A stretch of 64,000 bases of DNA from DASQPR01 sp963797675 (GCA_963797675.1 CAWCQQ010000002.1:1550001-1614000), one strand, 5' to 3'; numbered from the stretch's first letter, positions 15,497 through 27,269 are shown. A program made the numbers and translations. Notes: generated by a model not told the origin, from the sequence alone.

Positions 15497-17567
15497 TGTG
15501 AGGGCGTCCAGTACGAAGGCCAGGATCTCCGCCTCGTATCTGTAGTGGGCGTAGCGGCCGGCCGGTCCGGTGTGGGCACCGGCGCCCATCTCGACGCGGA
15601 ACAGCAGCTCGTCGGCTGGTGCTGCGGTCGCGCGCAGCCGGGCCACGTACTTCGCCGGCTCGTGCACCATCACCCGCGGATCGTGCAGCGCGGCCGTGAC
15701 CAGCATCGTCGGCCGCGGGCTCGCGGGCAGGTTCTCGTAGGGGGAGTAGGCGCGCATCCAGGCGAAGTCGTCCGGCTTGCCGGGGATCGCCCCATTCGTC
15801 CCACTCGTTGATCGTCAGCGGGATGGTCGGGTCCAGCATCGAGCCGATCACGTCCACGAACGGCACCTCGGCCACGACCGCCGCCCAGCGCGACGGTGCG
15901 AGCGTGGTGCACACGGTCTGCAGCAGGCCGCCGGCGGACAGGCCGCGGGTCGCGATCCGGGCGCCGTCGACGAGCGCATCCGGCCCGCTGCCGTCGATCG
16001 CGTCGGGTGCGACGCCGGCCAGCCAGTTCGCGACCGCGAGGTGGTCGGTGAACGTATTGATCTTGTTGGCCAGCCGTCCGCCGAGCCACCACGCGCGCCC
16101 GTTCTCGCCGCCGCCGCGCGGGTGCGTGTGCGCGAAGACGTAGCCGCGGTCGAGCAGGCTCGTGAGCATCGGGTCGAACTAGCGGGTCGTCGCACGACTC
16201 GTAGGCGCCGTATCCCCACATCAGGCACGGCGCCGTGCCGTCCAGCGGGGTGTCGGCACGGTAGGCCAGCGTGACCGGCACGAGCGTGCCGTCGGCCGCG
16301 GGTGCGTGCCGGCGCTCGGTCCGGTATCCGGCGGCGTCATACGTGGGCACGCTCAGTGCCTTGATCAGGGTACGAGCGCCGGTGGCGAGATCCACGTCGT
16401 ACCACGTGTTCGGCGCGACCAGCGACTGGACCTCGACCGTGATCGACGTGGCGTCGTAGGCGAGGCGTTCGTAAAGCGTGATCTGACCGGCCGGAGTCTC
16501 GGCCTCGACGTCGATCGCTCGGCGCCGGTGGCACGGTCGACCATCCGCAGCAGCGGGAATCCGTCGCGGCGCACCTCCAGGACGAGGTGATCCTTGAGAA
16601 CAGAGGCGCGACACAGGCGCTCATCACTACGCTCCGCGATCGAGACCGTCCACGCCGCCGGATCGGCGAGCGGCGCCGTCACGAGGCGGAACTCCGGGGC
16701 GCCGTCGTTCGTCACGATCACGAAGTGCCCGGCCGGATCGTGGTCGACGCTGTACTCGATGCCGGTACGGCGTTCCCGGATGAGCACCGGCTCGGAGTCC
16801 CCGACGACGTACCGGACCTCGCTGGTGTCGCGGCTCTCCGACTCGATGAACACGACGTCGCCGCTGGTGCTGTCCCGAATCATGAGATCGAACCGGGCGT
16901 CGGACTCCTCGTAGACCAGCACATCTTCGTGACAATCTGTGTCGATCTTGTGGCGCCATGCCTGGTACGGGCGGTAAAGCTCGTCATGCACCGTGTAGAA
17001 GAAGGCCGTCGAGTCGCTTGCTCCATGCGCCGCCGTAGTAGGAGCGCGGCGCCGTGTCCGGTAGATCCGTATCGGTGTCGATATTGCGAAACGCAGCGTA
17101 AATACCTCGTCACCATCGGTATCAACCGAGTACGCGAGCATGGTGCCGTCAGGGCTCACTTCGCGTACGCCGATTGCCACGTAACCGTCTGGTTCGTCCG
17201 CCAGTGTCGCCTCCGTCCAGCAGGACGCGGCCGGGAGACGTTCGGTCACGGCTTTGACAAGAACTGTCCGTACTCACTACCGGTGACGGATCTCATGCGG
17301 TAGAAATTGTCACCACGCCTCCAACTGACTGAGTCATCAGTCGGGATGAGGCGATGCTCCACCTCGGCGAACAATTCGTCGCTGGAGGTCGCCGCGGTGA
17401 TCGGTCGCCCGGTCGTAGTACTCGCGCTCGGCGCGCAGGTACGCGAGCAGGCGCGGATCTCGGGGTCGCGCATCCACGAATATTCGTCGACGAACTGTCA
17501 ATCCGTGCAGCTGCCGCTCGTCGGCGATGGGTTGTACGGTCGGCGGTACGGGGCCCGTCTTCGGCAT
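15494..17567 (-). pseudogene. S9 family prolyl oligopeptidase / oligopeptidase B (several frameshifts)
   Basis: Serine peptidase cleaving short peptides in the cytoplasm, about 690 residues if repaired. The start at 17567 gives MPKTGPVPPTVQPIADERQ, then pieces in other frames: MRDPEI, the propeller domain with GVREVSPDGTMLAYSVDTDG, YGYGAYESCDDP, and the nucleophile elbow RGLSAGGLLQ (GxSxGG), ending with the catalytic His in GAHTGPAGRY. Breaks occur near 17480, 17250, 17070, 16530, 16185 and 15785. All motifs are kept, so sequence error is likelier than decay. It is divergent from the peptide importer (48 bp between starts), pointing to joint use of imported oligopeptides. Confidence 0.85.
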
Positions 17568-17614
17568 GTCAGGCACCGTAGCTTGCCGTGAACGTCCATC
17601 CAACGGAGGATCCG

Positions 17615-19548
17615 ATGAGCTTCACCCCCCGCGCTGCATCGCCGTAAACGCCGCAGACTGGGCGTCGCGTTACCACGGCAGGCATTGCGGCGCTCGCCGC
17701 GATCGCGATGGTGTCCACGCCCGCCGCGGCCGACCCGTCCGCTTCCCCGAGCTCGCCGGACAGCCCGAGCGCTCCGTCCAGTGCGAGCGCCTCGCCGGAT
17801 TCCGGCCTGGTCGCCGGCTCGAAGACGTTCACGATCGGCTACCTCAGCGACATGGACTCGGCGCAACCCGTACTCGGGCCAGCTCCTGCATGTCCTACGA
17901 GATCTACGGCGACGTGTACGACCTGCTCGAAGGCTGGTCGCAGAAGGACTACAGCCCGGTGCCCGGCCTCGCCACGTCGTGGACGCACTCCGACGACGGC
18001 ATGACCTGGACGTTCACGATCCGCTCCGGCGTGACGTGGTCCGACGGCGTGCCGCTGACCGCCGCGGACGTCGCGTACACGTTCAACCGGGCGATCAAGG
18101 ACCCGACCGCGAACGCCCGTACTACAACTACGTCAAGAGCATCAAGAGCGTGGACGCGCCGGACGCCACGACCGCGGTGTTCCACCTGTCCGCGCCGCGA
18201 CGCGATCATGACCCAGCTGTGGGTACCGATCCTGCCGGAGCACATCTGGAAGAACGTGTCGGTCGACGACCCCGGCACGTTCGCGAACACGGCCATGGTC
18301 GGCTCCGGCGCGTTCACGATGGACAAATGGTCAGAAGGGCCAGTTCATCCGGCTGAAGGCCAACACGAACTACTGGGGCGGCGAGCCGAAGATCGACTAC
18401 CTCGTCTACCGGATCTTCAGCGACGAGGACGCGATGATCCAGGCGCTGCGCAAGGGCGAGATCGACGCGGTCTACGAGATCAACGCGAACGACTACAACT
18501 CGCTGGCCTCCGCGAAGGGCATCACCCGGATCAAGGGCGCCGGTGGCGGCTTCGACGTACCTCGCGTTCAACACCGGCGGCGCGACCACCGACAACCAGC
18601 CGGTCGGCAACGGCATCCCGGCCGATGAAGGACCCGAAGTTCCGGACAGGCGATCACGTACGCACTGGACCTCAAGCGCTGACCACGAAGGTGCTCCAGG
18701 GCTACGGCAACGTCGGGCAGCTCGATCATCCCGCCGAGCTTACCCGGAGTGGACGTACAACCCGGGCTCGGCCGCGTACACGTACGATCCGGCAAAGGCG
18801 GCAGCAGATGCTCGACGCGGCCGGCTACACGAAGGACGCGGCCGGTTTCCGGATCGACCCGGCCACGCACAAGGAGATGAACCTGCGGTTCCTGGCGCCC
18901 AACGACGATCCGAACTACGGTCAGTCGGTGCAGTACATCGTGGCGTGGTTCAAGGACGTCGGCATCAAGGTCACGCCGAAGCTGGTCTCCTACGACGAGG
19001 TGATCAACGAGGTCGGCAACGCCGAGTACGACATGACTACGGCGACTGGGGGGTCGAGCCGGACCCGAGCTTCCAGCTCTCCACGATGACGTGCGACCAG
19101 CGCGACACCGGCACGCTCGAAGGCGCCGGTCGCGCGGCTGGTCCGACTCGTTCTACTGCAACCCGGCGTACGACGCGCTGTACGCGAAGCAGGCCACCGA
19201 GCTCGACCCGGCCGCGCGCGACCGCGACGGTCCAGCAGATGCAGCAGATGCTCTACCAGCCGACGCGCCGTACATCGTGCTCTACTACCCGGACGACCTC
19301 GAGGCGTACAACTCGGCCAAGTGGACCGGCATCGAGCTGCAGCCGGCGCCGGCGGCGCCGTTCTTCCAGGACGGCATCTACACCTACCTGAATCGATCGA
19401 CATCGAAGAAGACCGCGGCCCGAAGGCGGCGCAGCTCGTCGAACTCCGGCATCTTGATCGGCGTCGGCGGCGTTGTCGTGGCTGATCCTGATCATCGTGC
19501 GGCGTCGTGCTGATGCGCCGCCGATCAACCGCGGACGAGCGGGAGTAG
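17615..19548 (+). pseudogene. Peptide ABC transporter substrate-binding protein (SBP_bac_5) with C-terminal membrane anchor (many frameshifts)
   Basis: ATG 17615 follows GGAGGA. A signal peptide is readable across a frame break (TAGIAALAAIAMVSTPAAA), then the family-5 core: KTFTIGYLSDMDS, YDLLEGWSQKDYSPVPGLA, TIRSGVTWSDGVPLTAADVA, YLVYRIFSDEDAMIQALRKG, LDAAGYTKDAAGFRIDP, VQYIVAWFKDVGIKVTPKL. There is no lipobox; instead the end holds a hydrophobic helix (GILIGVGGVVV, then LILIIVRRRAD), so the protein is anchored by its C-terminus. At least ten single-base breaks are present, mostly extra bases (near 18199, 18333, 18556, 18625, 18646, 18715, 18740) with missing ones near 18119 and 18677. First gene of the importer operon. 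Confidence 0.85.
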
Positions 19549-19554
19549 CAGCAG

Positions 19555-20629
19555 ATGACGACGCTGACCCAGGTCGGCTCGCCGGCGGCGCCCAGCCGCT
19601 CCCGGCGGCGCCGCCGCGATCGTGCGGGCAGCGGCTGCGCGTGCCGTATCCTGATCGCGCGGCGACTCGTCGGCGCGGCGCTCAGCCTGCTGCGCCGTCC
19701 TCGTCTTCAATTTTTCCTGTTCAACGTGATGGGCGGCGACCCGGCGAAGATCCTCGGCCGCAACCGGCACCTGTCCGCCGCAGGCGCAGGCCGCGCTGCG
19801 GCACCGGTGGGGCCTCGACCAGTCGAACTGGGTCCAGTTCATCGAAGTACATCGAGCAGCTGCTGCATCCACCACAACCTCGGCGACTCGATCGCCTACA
19901 CGGCGCCGGTCGTCGCACGTGATCGGCGCTCGCGGTCTGGCCGACCGTGCTGCTGGTCGGCGTGTCCACGGTGCTGTCGTCGCTGCTCGGCACGTGGCTC
20001 GGCATCAGGGGCGCGTGGAACCGCGGCAGCCGCTTCGACAAGATCACCAACGGCGCCGCGGTCACGCTGTACGCGATGCCGGAGTTCTGGCTCGGCATCA
20101 TGCTGCTGTTGTTCCTGGCCGGCAACCAGGTGGGCCTCGGTATCTTCCCGACCGGCGGCATGATCGACGACAACGTCGATGCGTTCGTCGTTCGCCGGCT
20201 GGCATCAACGTCGCGTGGCATCTCGACGCTGCCGTGCCTGACCCTGACGCTCGCCTACCTCGCGCAGTATTCGCTGGTCATGCGCTCGTCGATGCTGGAT
20301 GAGATGGGTCAGGACTACGTGCAGACCGCCCGCGCGAAGGGCCTGCGCGACCTGCTCGTCCGCCGCCGGCACGTGGTGCCGAACGCGCTGCTGCCCGCGG
20401 TCACGCAGATCCTGCTCTACTTCGGCTTCGTCATCTCCGGTGCGGTCACGGTCGAGTACGTCTACTCCTGGCCCGGGCCTCGGCGCGATGACCGAGCAGG
20501 CGGTGCAGAACCGCGACTTCGTGCTGCTGCGCGGCCTGTTCCTGCTGTTCATCGGCGAGCGTGATCGTCTTCAACCTGATCGCCGACATCCTGATCGGCA
20601 TGCTCGACCCGCGGGTGAGGGAGCTATGA
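19555..20629 (+). pseudogene. Peptide ABC transporter permease, DppB-type (several frameshifts)
   Basis: Starts 6 bp after the binding protein. The repaired sequence carries the N-terminal helix, the periplasmic loop ending in HNLGDSIAY, and BPD_transp_1 with LLVGVSTVLSSLLGTWLGI, LYAMPEFWLGIMLLLFLAG, YLAQYSLVMRSSMLDEMGQD and the EAA-type loop YVQTARAKGLRDLLVRRRHV, ending in NLIADILIGMLDPRVREL. Breaks lie near 19630, 19700, 19785, 19850, 19920, 20190, 20475 and 20560. The TGA stop overlaps the start of the next permease (ATGA). Confidence 0.85.
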
Positions 20630-21592
20630 CGACGACCGAGCCGACGCCTTGCGGCCTGCGACAACCGAGCCTGCCAGTCCGCGCCGTCTCGCGGCGGCTC
20701 GATCGTCTGGCGGCGCCGCCGGGCCGCGTTCGTCCGGACCTGGAAGGCGCTCTGGGCCGAAGGTCAGGGCCGAGGCCGGCGTCATCGTGCTCGCGATCGC
20801 GGTGCTGACCGCGTTGCTTCGCGCCGCTGCTCGTCCATCCCGACGCGCTCAACATTACGAAGGTGACCGCGCTGCCGTTCGCGCACCCGTCCTGGGGCTC
20901 CCCGCTCGGCACCGACGAGCACGGCCGTCTCGGTGCTGGCCGAGCTGATCGTCGGATCGCGGGTAGACGATGCTGGTCGGGTTCGCGTCCGGCGCTGATC
21001 GCGATGGTCATCGGCACGTTCCTCGGCGTGGTCTCCGGCCACTTCGGCCGGTGGATCGACACGGTGATCATGCGGTTCGACGACTGGATGCTGGTCATCC
21101 CGTTCCTGCCGCTGGTCATCGTGCTGACCGCGTTGCCGATCCCGCTGCTCGGCAACGGCCCGGGAAGATCATCTTCGTGCTCGGCATCACGTCGTGGCCC
21201 GGCATGACCCGCATCCTCCGAGCGCAGGTGCTCTCGATCAAGCAGCGGCCGTACATGGAACGGGCGAAGGCGCTCGGCGCCGGCAACACCCATCAGATGC
21301 TCAAGCACACGCTGCCGAATCTGATGCCGCTGATCCTGGCGAACGCGACGCTCACGATCGCGGCGGCGATCCTGTCCGAGTCGGCGCTGCAGTTCCTCGG
21401 CATCGGCGACCCGTTCTACGATCTCCTGGGGCTCGATGCTCAACAGCGCGCAGGACAGCCAGGCGGTCTCGCTCGGCGAGTGGGACTACCTGCTCGCACC
21501 CGGTATCGCGATCGTGCTGGTCGTGCTCGCGTTCACGTGGTGCGGCAACGCGCTGGAAAAGGTTCTCAACCCACGGCTCGCAGGGGCGGTGA
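20626..21592 (+). pseudogene. Peptide ABC transporter permease, DppC-type (several frameshifts)
   Basis: Second permease of the importer. Recognisable parts are the OppC N-terminal segment (TWKALWAEGQ), HPSWGSPLGTDEHGR (a conserved DppC motif), LIAMVIGTFLGVVSGHFGRW, DDWMLVIPFLPLVIVLTALP and the EAA loop MERAKALGAGNTHQMLKHTL, then SESALQFLGIGDP and the C-terminal GNALEKVLNPRLAGR. Breaks lie near 20660, 20760, 20820, 20930, 20965, 20990, 21165, 21430 and 21585. The stop TGA (21590-21592) overlaps the GTG start of the first ATPase. Confidence 0.85.
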
Positions 21593-22593
21593 CCGCGATG
21601 ACGCTGTTCGAGACGAAGAACCTCGCGTGACGTACGCATCGACAGCGCGGCCCGGTGCCGGCGGTACGCGGCGTCGACCTGACCGTCGACGCCGGGCAGA
21701 CGCTCGGCATCGCCGGCGAGTCCGGCTGCGGCAAGTCGACGATCGTCGGATCCGTGCTGCGGCTGCTGCCGAAGGCGACCACGGTGACCGGCGAGATCCT
21801 GCTGGACGGCCGCAACGTGCTGACGATGAAGCCCGGTGAGTTGCGCGCGGTTCGGTGGGCGCACACGTCGATCGTGTTCCAGGGCGCGATGAGCTCGCTC
21901 AACCCGGTGCAGAAGATCAGCCGGCAGCTCGCCGAGCCGATCATGCTGCACGAGAAGGTCTCCGATCGGGCCGCCCGCAAACGCGTCGGCGACCTGCTGG
22001 AACAGGTCGGCATCCCGGCGTCCCGGATGGACCAGTACCCGCACCAGTTCTCCGGCGGCCAGAAGCAGCGCATCATGATCGCGATGGCGCTGGCCTGCCG
22101 GCCGAAGCTGATCCTCGCCGACGAACCGACCACCGCCCTCGACGTGATGGTCCAGGCGCAGGTGCTGGCGCTGCTGGCCGGCCTGGTCAAGGACATGGGC
22201 CTCGGGCCTGATCCTGATCACCCACGACCTGTCGGTGCTCGCCCGGACGTGCGATCGCGCCGCCGTCATGTACGCCGGCAAGGTCGTCGAGCAGGGCCCG
22301 ACCGCCGAGGTGTTCGGCGCGCCGCAGCACCCGTACGCGAAGGCGCTCAGCGGCGCGTTCCCGACGATCGGCGACCCGGCGTCCCGCTACGCGCCGCGCG
22401 GCCTCGGTGGCGATCCGCCGCACCCGTCCGATCTGCCGAGCGGCTGCACGTTCCATCCGCGCTGCCCGGTCGCCCGGGACGAGTGCTCATCCGCCGAGAT
22501 GCTGCTGTGGCCGGCCGGTCCGGAGCACGAAGCGGCCTGCGTCAACGTGCGGGACAGCCACATGGGAGACGTCAGGGTGGTGAGACGGCATGA
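21589..22593 (+). pseudogene. Peptide ABC transporter ATP-binding protein, DppD-type (few frameshifts)
   Basis: Starts GTGACCGCG ATG, overlapping the permease stop. Walker A GESGCGKSTIVGS, Q-loop SIVFQGAMSSLNPVQ, signature FSGGQKQRIMIAMAL, Walker B LILADEPTTALDV and the H-loop LILITHDLSVLA are all present, followed by the oligopeptide C-terminal domain with HPSDLPSGCTFHPRCP, whose Cys motif is typical of Dpp/Opp ATPases. Breaks: a missing G near 21628, an extra C near 21651, an extra base near 22206 and one near 22550. The stop overlaps the next gene (ATGA at 22590). Confidence 0.88.
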
Positions 22594-23616
22594 CCGAGCC
22601 CGTTCTGGAAGCCGTCGACCTGCGCCTGACGTTCACCGGCCGGGGCGTCCGCCGAGGCGTCGACGCGCGCGCCGTCGACGGCGTCAACCTCGACGTACGC
22701 CCGGGCGAGATCATCGCGCTGGCCGGCGAGAGCGGCTGCGGCAAGACGACGCTCGCCCGTACGCTGCTCGGCCTCGAAACGCCGACCGGCGGTCGAGGTC
22801 CGCTACCAGGGCGGGCCGCTGCAGCTACTCGATGAAGGCGCTGCGCGCGTACCGGCGGCACGTGCAGCTCGTGCTGCAGGATCCGACCGGCGCGCTCAAC
22901 CCGCGGCAGTCGGTCTACGAGGCCGTCGCCGAAGGGCTGCGCATCCACGAGGTGCCCGGCAACGAGGAGGAGCTGGTCGCGAACGCGCTGTCCCGGGCCG
23001 GTCTGCGGCCGCCGGAGCGATTCTTCCTGCAGTACCCGCACGAACTCTCCGGCGGGCAGCGCCAGCGCGTCGTGATCGCCGGTGCGCTCGCGCTGGAACC
23101 GTCGGTGATCGTCGCGGACGAGCCGGTGTCCTCGCTGGACGCGTCGGTGCGCGGCGAGATCCTGGCGCTGCTGCTACGGCTGCGCGACGAGATGGGCCTG
23201 TCGGTCCTGGTGGTCACGCACGACCTCGGCCTCGCGTGGAACATCGCGGACCGGATCGCGATCATGTATCTCGGCCGGATCGTCGAGATCGGACCGACCG
23301 AGGAGGTGCTCGCGAACCCGCAGCACCCGTACACGAAGGCGCTGCTCGCGGTCGCCGGCAAGGGTACGCAGGCGGACACGGCGGCACCGGTGCTGCTGCA
23401 GGGCGAGCCGCCGGATCCGACCCGCATCCCGGGCGGCTGCCGGTTCCACCCGCGCTGCCCGGCGCTCGCCGACGGCACCGCCGAGCGCGCCGGCGTCGAG
23501 CCGAAGTGCGTGACTCGAGCCGCTGCCGATCCTGCAGATCGGCGATCATGCACGCGACCGCCTGCCACCTGATTCCCTTGGGCACCAGCCCGGCGGCGAT
23601 CCCGGCCCAGCGGTGA
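22590..23616 (+). pseudogene. Peptide ABC transporter ATP-binding protein, DppF-type (few frameshifts)
   Basis: Second ATPase. Walker A LAGESGCGKTTLARTLLGL, Q-loop VQLVLQDPTGALNPRQSV, signature LSGGQRQRVVIAGALALEP, Walker B VIVADEPVSSLDAS and H-loop LVVTHDLGLAWNI are intact, then the oligopeptide C-terminal domain DPTRIPGGCRFHPRCP. Breaks lie near 22790-22830 and near 23510-23550; the repaired C-terminus ends ATACHLIPLGTSPAAIPAQR at TGA 23614-23616. It converges with the S58 peptidase, leaving almost no intergenic space. Confidence 0.88.
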
Positions 23617-23617
23617 C

Positions 23618-24725
23618 TCAGCCGATCCATCGCGACCTGCACCTCAACGCCGGCGCAGGAGTGCGGCCGACCTGCGCGGGCGGGAGGCCGACGGAGGTGT
23701 TTCCGCTTCGACCGGTCACGGTCGGCGACTGGAGGAGGCTGTTGAGCACCGCCTCCTCGGTCGCGTCCACGACCGCGCCGAAGAACGGGTTCAGGTCCGA
23801 CGCCCTCGATCGCCGCGCGCGTCGGCGCGGTACCCGCGCGGCACCCGCAGGCCGGTCGCGGCGGCGAGGAAGATCTCGCCGGAGCCGTGCGTCGCGGTCG
23901 AACCGGTCCGGGCCAGCCCCAGCCCGGCGCGCCGGGCGAGTCCGCTGGCAGGTCGCGGCCGTCATCGGCGCGTCGGTCAGCACGATCACGATGCATGACC
24001 CGGCGTCGGGCGCGGCCGGCTGCCTCCGGGCGGGCGGCAGCAGCCGGCCGACCGGAACACCGTCGATCGTGAGGCGTTCGCGCTCGCCGAAGTTCGTCAT
24101 GACCAGAACCCCCAGGGTGTACGCGTCCGACCACGCGCGCGAGGCCGTACCGATGCCGCCCTTGAAGCCGAGGCAGCTCATGCCCGTACCGCTGCCGACC
24201 GCACCTTCGGCCGGTGCGGACGCTCGCGCCGGCCGCGGCCGCGCGCGCCGCGGACAGCGCGGCCCGGACGTCGTCGCGGCTCACCTGCATGCGGCGGGCG
24301 TCGTTGAGGAAGCTGTCGTCGCACTCGGCGACGAGCGGGATGATCACGTCTTCGTCGCCGATCGCCGGTTCGTCTTCGATCAGCAGTTCGCAGGCGGCGT
24401 CGTATACCCGGCCGAGCTGCATGGTCGAGGTCAGGAAGATCGGCGTCTCGAGCAGGCCCCACTCCTGCGCGGCGAGGAAACCGGTGCACTCGCCGGCACC
24501 GTTGAGCACCGCGCCGCCGGCCGGAATCGGCTCGCGGAAGAGGTTGCCACCGGGGTCGATCACGGTCACGCCGGTACGGGCGACGCCCCGCCCGAGCGGT
24601 GGCTCCGGCTCGTCCCGCCAGACCGTGGCATGGCCGACGCCGACGCCGGGTACGTCCGCGATGGACGCGCGTCGGCCCCGACTCCACCGGCCGATGGTGA
24701 TTCCCAAGTCCGCCACGCGAGGCAT
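23618..24725 (-). pseudogene. P1/S58 family (DmpA-type) aminopeptidase (several frameshifts)
   Basis: N-terminal nucleophile hydrolase of the DmpA family, which autocleaves before a Ser and releases N-terminal residues from peptides. ATG 24725 gives SIADVPGVGVGHATVW, GGAVLNGAGECTGFLAAQEWG and PIFLTSTMQLGRVYDA; MSCLGFKGGIGTASR precedes a strand LGVLVMTNFGERERL, and the C-terminal NPFFGAVVDATEEAVLNSLL with TSVGLPPAQV is typical. Breaks lie near 24220, 23950, 23880 and 23800. It is antisense to, and directly after, the peptide importer, so it probably belongs to the same peptide-utilisation function. The exact C-terminus is uncertain. Confidence 0.82.
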
Positions 24726-24764
24726 CAGCGCAGCGTAACTGTTACCAGAAAGAGGGGTTCGCGG

Positions 24765-25830
24765 ATGTTGGATCTTCCGGTCGTCTGGGCTTCGGACATA
24801 CTTGACGCACGTGCCGGGCGCGGAGATCTGGGTCGGCATGTCGACGCCCGGCACCGAGCTGCCGGAGCGCGCGACGGTGATCCGGGACGCGGTCGTCGGA
24901 CGCGGGCGCGACGCTCGTACCGGCGGTGCCGCACGGCGACGAGATTCTCCGGTCGGTGCACGGCGACGGGCTGCTGCGGCATCTGGAGACGATCCACGAG
25001 GCCTGGGTGGCCGGCGGCTATCCGGTCGATCCGGGTCAGGCGAACGTCGTCCCGTACGTGTTCCCGACCGCCGGCATGCTCGACGGCCTGCCGGTACGCG
25101 AGCCGGTCGCGACGCATGCCCGCGCCGGGCTGCTACTGCTACGACACGATGACGCTGGTCGGCGCCGGCACGTGGCGCGCCGCCCGGGCGGCCGTCGACG
25201 CCTCGCTGACCGCCGCGGATCTCGTCGCCGGCGGGCGCCCGCGTCGCGTACGCGATCTGCCGCCCACCCGGCCACCACGCGACCCGGGACGCGTTCGGCG
25301 GCTCGTGCTACCTCAACAACGCGGCCGTCGCGGCGTCGGCGCTGCGGGCCTCCGGCGTCGACCGGGTCGCGATCATCGACATCGACGCGCACCACGGCAA
25401 CGGCACGCAGGCGCTGTTCTACGACCGGTCCGACGTGTTCTACGGCTCCGTGCACGTCGATCCGGGTGCGGGCTGGTTCCCGCACTACGCCGGGTTCGCC
25501 GACGAGACCGGCCGGGGCGACGGCGTGGGCGCGAACCGCAACATCCCGATCGCGCCCGGTACCGGCGACGACGGCTGGCTGGCCGGCCTGACCGATCTGT
25601 GCGCGGCGGCACACGCATTCGGTGCGCAGGCGGTCGTGGTGTCGCTCGGCGTCGACGCGGCGGCGGACGATCCGGAGAGCCCGCTGCGGGTCACGTTCGA
25701 TGGCTATCGGCGTACCGGCTCGATCATCAGCGAACTGGACGTGCCGGTCGTCGCCGTGCACGAGGGCGGCTATCACCTGCCGACGCTGGGCGCTCTGACG
25801 GTCGAGACGCTGGTCGGCCTGTCCCGCTGA
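24765..25830 (+). pseudogene. Class II histone-deacetylase-like amidohydrolase (several frameshifts)
   Basis: Zinc deacetylase-fold protein of the acetylpolyamine amidohydrolase / AcuC group. The catalytic His pair is in CRPPGHHATRD, zinc ligands are in AIIDIDAHHGNGTQALFY (DxH) and SLGVDAAADDPESPL (Asp), and YGSVHVDPGAGWFPHYAGF and VAVHEGGYHLPTLG follow. Breaks lie near 24800, 24910, 25130 and 25250, the last 580 bp being clean. Substrates in this family include acetylpolyamines and N-acetylated amines; none is indicated here. It is separated by 39 bp from the divergent S58 peptidase. Confidence 0.83.
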
Positions 25831-26113
25831 CGGCAGCCTCGGACATCCGGCTGAGCGAAATGCCCGCATCGACGAGTAGGCTGGGGTGTATCGCGAGCTG
25901 AGAGCCTCCCACCCCGGGCCGTGTTCGCCTTTGTCACTCCGCCTGACAGTCCGCGCACGGCGGCCCGAGCGGGTTGTCTCAGAACGATATCAAGACCTGG
26001 CATAACGTCCCTGGCCAGCTATTGTTCTCACTGACTGATGGCTCAGTCAGTGCCGCTTACATGAGTCATCTGTGCCATTTCAGTCAGCAACGCTTCGAAG
26101 GGAACACCCCCAC
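25831..26113. other. Intergenic region with a regulated promoter
   Basis: 283 bp without a gene. The first part has a GGGGTG/CACCCC pairing (about 25882-25916) that may end the hydrolase transcript. From about 25980 the sequence becomes AT-richer, as in a promoter, and holds the palindromic operator at 26029-26052 plus a lone half-site TCAGTCAG at 26080-26087. Confidence 0.5.
26029..26052. promoter_or_regulatory. TetR-type operator, site 1 (acyl-CoA dehydrogenase operon)
   Basis: CACTGACTGA (26029-26038) and TCAGTCAGTG (26043-26052) are perfect inverted 10-mers around TGGC. Written as ACTGACTG-N6-CAGTCAGT, the same pattern occurs upstream of the tetR gene and the MFS gene, with identical spacing. 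Confidence 0.75.
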
Positions 26114-27269
26114 ATGCTGCCGACCGAACTCGTTCCGCTCTCCGACGAGCAGCGCTCGATCATCGAACTCTGCCGCTCATTCGGCGCCGCCGAGATCCGA
26201 CCGGCCGCTCGCGCGGTCGACGACGCGGACATCGAGACGCCGTGGGACCTGTGGCGGATGGCGGCCAAGGCCGGCATCACCGCGTTCATGCTGCCGACCG
26301 AGTACGGCGGCGGCGGCTTCACCGACGTGTTCACCCAGTGCCTCGCCCAGGAGGAGCTGTCGGCCGCCGATGCCGCGATCGCGAACCTGCTGACGTCGGG
26401 CGGCTTCTTCGCCGACCCGGTGCTCGAACTCGGCACGCCGGAGCAGAAGGAGCGCTGGCTGCGCCCCCTGACGTCGGACGACCCGCCGATGACCGCGCTC
26501 GCCGTGACCGAGCCCGACGTCGGCTCGGACTCGGCCGCGATCACCACGAAGGCGCGCCGCGTCGGTGGCGGCTACAAGCTCAGCGGTCAGAAGACCTGGA
26601 TCTCCAACGGCGGCGTCGCCGACTTCTACGTCATCTTCGCGACGATCGACGCGTCCGAAGCGCGCCAAGGGCGTGACCGCGTTCCTGGTCGCCAAGGGCG
26701 CGCCCGGCATGACGTTCGGGACGCCGATGCGCAAGATGGGCCAGCGCGCGATCATCAACACCCAGGTGTTCCTGGACGACGTGTTCGTACCGGACGCCAA
26801 CCGTCTCGGCGGCGAGGGCGAGGGCTTCTACGGCCTGATGAAGACGTTCAACATCTCCCGGACGACGCTCGCCGCCTCCGCGACCGGCCTGGCCCGGGCC
26901 TGCCTCGAACTCGCGACGGACTACGCCCGCGAGCGCGCCCAGTTCGGCAAGCCGATCATCGAACACCAGGCGGTCAGCTTCCGCCTCGCCGACATGTCCA
27001 CCCGGATCGAGGCGTCGCGCCTGCTCACGTGGAAGGCCGCGAAGATCATCGACGCCGGTGGCGACGCCACCGCCGCCGCCGCGATGGCCAAGCTGCACGC
27101 GTCCGAGACCGCGATGTTCTGCAGCTGGGCGGCGGTACAGACGCTGGGTGGCAACGGATACTCGCGCGAATACCTGGCCGAGAAGTGGATGCGCGACGCG
27201 AAGCTCGAAGAGATCGAAGAGGGTACGAGCGACATCCAGCGCCTGATCATCGGACGTTCGATGCGATGA
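26114..27269 (+). CDS. Acyl-CoA dehydrogenase family protein (one frameshift)
   Basis: FAD-dependent flavoprotein, about 385 residues. N-terminal helices (LSDEQRSIIELCRSFGAAEI), FMLPTEYGGGGFTD, the FAD-binding TALAVTEPDVGSDSAAI and QKTWISNG, then DYARERAQFGKPIIEHQAVS and the C-terminal YSREYLAEKWMRDAKLEEIE with EGTSDIQRLIIGR. The Glu of that segment is at the catalytic-base position of several acyl-CoA dehydrogenases. An extra C near 26656 breaks the frame once. GAAGGGA (26097-26103) is the ribosome site for ATG 26114. It overlaps the next gene by 4 bp. Substrate unknown. Confidence 0.9.

Noticed and set aside
17527..23616. Decayed (pseudogene) peptide transporter
   Set aside because: The breaks are single bases, mostly extra, while every Walker, signature, EAA and binding-protein motif is conserved; real decay would also show substitutions and larger deletions.
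25880..25960. Possible TPP riboswitch (GGGGTG followed by CTGAGAG)
   Set aside because: The second conserved half (an AACCTGATC-like element) is absent and the downstream gene is not a thiamine gene. The pairing GGGGTG/CACCCC is better read as a weak terminator.
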